This document shows positions 5,089 through 6,860 of a DNA stretch of 6,860 nucleotides, piece by piece. The position numbers and the translations under genes are program-made. The notes under the pieces were generated by a model, which was not told the DNA's origin, made no database searches, and saw only the letters and a program-made list of their open reading frames with translations. The stretch spans positions 1 through 6,860 of the forward strand of contig JAFANO010000304.1 of assembly GCA_019232645.1 (NCBI GenBank), written 5' to 3'. Within the stretch, counting starts at the first letter, position 1, and the number at the start of each line of letters is the position of its first letter. The stretch is from Planctomycetaceae bacterium (GTDB lineage Bacteria; Planctomycetota; Planctomycetia; Isosphaerales; Isosphaeraceae).

Positions 5089-6039
5089 TCAACCCCGGAT
5101 CCGAGCAAGGAACTCCCCGAGCGAGGAGACCCGAAACGCCTCTTCGAACCAGCGTGCCAATTGATCCAGGTCGGTCTGCGCCTCCACGGCAGCCACGACT
5201 TCATGGGGTAAAGGTGTGGTGAAGAGGTTTTGCAGCGCGCAAAGCAGTGCCTGATGCGCGTACTTGACCTTCCCCAGGAGTTCTCCTTCGGCCCTCCCCT
5301 CGGCCCTTCCCTCAGCTTTCGCCTCGGCTGTCCATTCCGCGACGACGGTGGATTCCCGCACGTTCCAACCCTCCAGGGCTTGCTTCCACTGGCCATGACG
5401 ATCGGCCAGCTCGGCGAAGACCACGGCCAAGGCGCCGTATTGGGTCCGCAAGAGGCCGTCCGGCACCTCGCCCGCGCGTTGCTTCCACACGTCGATCATA
5501 TCCGGCCGATCGGCGCCCTTCATCAGCGAAATCCAGGGGAGGAGGCATGCCGCGGTCCGGCCCTCGGCGATCGCGGTCAGGATGGCCGAGGCGTCCTCCT
5601 CGCGCAGCGTGCGTACGGCCACCTTGAGCCTCAAGCCGGGCGATTCGATCCCCGGCAGGACCATGGCGAGCGTGTCGGGCTGGGGGGGCCCGGTCAGGTT
5701 GACGAGCGCCGCGATCACCTCGTACTTGTCGCGCGGCTGGGGGCCGTGGCGGAATCCGCGACGGAGCCGCGCCAGATATTCGAGCAGGCGATCGAGCATC
5801 TCGGGGTCCGGCTCGGCCTGGAATTCGATCACCAGGGCCCAAATCGTCGGCTCGCCGTCGCGGACCAGCGCCGCGACGGTGTCGCAGGTGCGGTCGGGCT
5901 CGCCGGGGAGCGGGAGCGTCCGCGTGTCGAGCCACTCGGCGAATCGCAGCGCCGGGTCGAGGCCGGGCACGAGCCAGCGGAGGAAGCCCATCGGGTCGGG
6001 GCGCAGGGCGAACCGCGCGGCCTGGTCGAAGACGTTCAA
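5089..6039 (-). CDS. Rpn/COG5464-like putative PD-(D/E)XK nuclease with EGRA repeats
   Basis: A protein of about 316 residues. Residues 1-50 include LPLPGEPDR. A probable nuclease core follows with Asp53 in TCDTVAAL and Glu72-x-Gln74 in WALVIEFQAE, resembling the D...ExQ arrangement of Rpn/transposase_31-type PD-(D/E)XK proteins. Then come MLDRLLEYLARLRR (81-94), YEVIAALVNLTGP (106-118) and LRLKVAVRTLREEDA (136-150). Near the C-terminus the hinge EAKAEGRAEGRAEGELLGK (239-257) shows the tetrapeptide repeats common in this group, followed by a helical tail. Rpn proteins are DNA endonucleases linked to recombination; activity here is inference. The gene begins 17 bases after the radical SAM stop. 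TTG at 6039 is chosen because MNVFDQAARFALRPDP reads like the family N-terminus; ATG at 5991 (300 residues) is the alternative. No Shine-Dalgarno is visible at either. The frame stays open far upstream, but that part overlaps the radical SAM gene and is not protein-like. Confidence 0.75.
   Translation of the reverse strand: MNVFDQAARFALRPDPMGFLRWLVPGLDPALRFAEWLDTRTLPLPGEPDRTCDTVAALVRDGEPTIWALVIEFQAEPDPEMLDRLLEYLARLRRGFRHGPQPRDKYEVIAALVNLTGPPQPDTLAMVLPGIESPGLRLKVAVRTLREEDASAILTAIAEGRTAACLLPWISLMKGADRPDMIDVWKQRAGEVPDGLLRTQYGALAVVFAELADRHGQWKQALEGWNVRESTVVAEWTAEAKAEGRAEGRAEGELLGKVKYAHQALLCALQNLFTTPLPHEVVAAVEAQTDLDQLARWFEEAFRVSSLGEFLARIRG
5288..5323 (-). repeat. 12-base tandem repeats coding EGRA units
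   Basis: Three adjacent 12-base units (5288-5299, 5300-5311, 5312-5323), the first two differing at one base and the third more diverged, encode the AEGR/EGRA tetrapeptide repeats of the Rpn-like protein. Being a multiple of three, copy-number changes would keep the frame and only alter hinge length. Confidence 0.8.
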
Positions 6040-6056
6040 GGGGGAGCCGTCTGGCG

Positions 6057-6860
6057 TCAGAAGGAATTGACGATCCGGGTCCCGCCCGAGGACATCTGCC
6101 GGGCCATCGTGTGCGCGTGGTAGTGCATGGCCATCTCGAGCACGTAGATCAGGACCGTGCCCGGGTCGCGGCGGACCTTCAGCAGGCGCCAGAGCCGCTT
6201 GCGATACTCCTTGCGGAGGCCCGCCTCGGGGACGCCCCGCATCAGCCTCGCGAAGAGCCCGAGCGCCTGGACGAGCCAGAGCGACTCCATCTTCAGGCGG
6301 TTCAGGGGGTGGCGCTTCCAGTAGCGGGAGCGGCCCCGGCCGTGCCGGATCCGCCCCTCGAGGAAGAGCGCCTCCAGCCGCCCGAAGTAAGCGTCGGGCT
6401 CGTACAGGTCGCGGAGGACCTTCAAGTACCCCTCGCGCAACTCCTCGCGGCCGATCCGGAGCGGGATGACGTTGGTGCCGAACTCGAGCTCGTCGGACGG
6501 GTCGAGCCGGCCCTCGGCCGCCAGCCGGTCGTGGAGCGGCGTCTTGGGGATGGCGTGGAGCATGCCGAGCATGACGTGGGCGATGCGGGCCTCGCGGGCG
6601 AAGCGGCGCTGGGCGGCGAAGACGTCCGGGCCGTCGTTGTCGAAGCCGACGATCATGCCGCACCAGACTTCGAGGCCGGCCTGCTGGATCGCGTGGACCT
6701 TCTCGATGATCGTCCCGCCCTTGCGGACGTTCTGGAATTTTTTCGTCTCCCGCAGCGACTCCTCGTTGGGGCTCTCGATGCCGATGAACACGCTGATGAA
6801 GTTGGCCTCGACCAGCAGCCGCAACAATTCCGGGTCGTCGGCCAGGTCCAGCGACGCCTC
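6057..6860 (-). CDS. Radical SAM protein with DUF4070-like C-terminus (B12-binding class), N-terminal part missing
   Basis: The frame is open to the right edge; the last 267 residues are present. They cover the second half of the radical SAM barrel and the C-terminal domain. Visible marks are EASLDLADDPELL (1-13), VFIGIESPNEESL (24-36), where GIESP is a SAM-contacting strand, VWCGMIVGFDNDGPDVF (65-81), and LGMLHAIPKTPLHDRL (98-113), typical of the DUF4070 group. The CxxxCxxC cluster motif and any cobalamin-binding domain would lie outside the window. Relatives (COG1032 type) carry out radical methylations or ring rearrangements, including in hopanoid and lipid metabolism; the substrate here cannot be read. 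A TTG at 6827 is not the start, since conserved sequence continues upstream. The stop TGA at 6057 lies 17 bases before the Rpn-like start. Confidence 0.88.
   Translation of the reverse strand, partial: EASLDLADDPELLRLLVEANFISVFIGIESPNEESLRETKKFQNVRKGGTIIEKVHAIQQAGLEVWCGMIVGFDNDGPDVFAAQRRFAREARIAHVMLGMLHAIPKTPLHDRLAAEGRLDPSDELEFGTNVIPLRIGREELREGYLKVLRDLYEPDAYFGRLEALFLEGRIRHGRGRSRYWKRHPLNRLKMESLWLVQALGLFARLMRGVPEAGLRKEYRKRLWRLLKVRRDPGTVLIYVLEMAMHYHAHTMARQMSSGGTRIVNSF

Noticed and set aside
3642..5222. Long plus-strand open frame of 526 codons
   Set aside because: It is antisense to the ATPase gene with all its motifs intact, has an Asp/Glu/Arg/Gly-heavy composition typical of shadow frames in GC-rich DNA, and shows no domain.
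5285..5329. Possible CRISPR-like repeats
   Set aside because: The 12-base units are contiguous, in frame and encode the EGRA hinge; there are no spacers.
6060..6663. Upstream extension of the Rpn-like frame
   Set aside because: It overlaps the radical SAM gene in another frame and reads as Arg/Pro/Ala-rich shadow sequence.

Overview
The window suggests a high-GC bacterium. Codon third positions are almost all G or C in the central genes. The gene families (a COG4586/4587/3694-type exporter trio, an Rpn-like nuclease with EGRA repeats, a DUF4070-type radical SAM protein) would fit a planctomycete of the Isosphaeraceae kind. That placement is inference from family knowledge, not a database result. 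Every gene I can support lies on the minus strand; the long plus-strand frames are antisense shadows of GC-rich coding DNA.

Read in the direction of transcription (right to left), the window starts inside a radical SAM protein (6860-6057, N-terminal part missing). Seventeen bases later comes an Rpn/PD-(D/E)XK-like putative nuclease (6039-5089). A stretch of about 460 bases without an intact gene follows. It holds two tandem hairpins, an AT-rich block enclosed by an inverted repeat, a short C-terminal relic of a second Rpn-like gene (4886-4800), and a candidate promoter just ahead of the next operon.

The centre is a tight four-gene operon (4625-445): an ABC ATPase, two six-helix-type ABC-2 permeases, and one open reading frame joining a complete RsmG 16S rRNA m7G methyltransferase to a complete SpoU/TrmH 2'-O-ribose methyltransferase. 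Spacing is a 14-base overlap, a 5-base gap and an 8-base gap, so co-transcription and translational coupling are likely. The ATPase and both permeases should form one exporter of unknown substrate. The fused methyltransferase should modify rRNA (RsmG half) and an unidentified RNA 2'-OH (TrmH half).

The left end (254-1) is the start of a TIR-domain protein with lower GC at third positions, preceded by a perfect TATAAT. It is cut by the window edge just before the expected catalytic glutamate. Bacterial TIR proteins are often NAD-cleaving immune effectors, so this edge may open into a defence locus, but nothing else of such a locus is visible. The most notable points are the RsmG-TrmH fusion with a 9-base homopolymer in its linker, the TIR gene, and the relic plus intact pair of Rpn-like genes.
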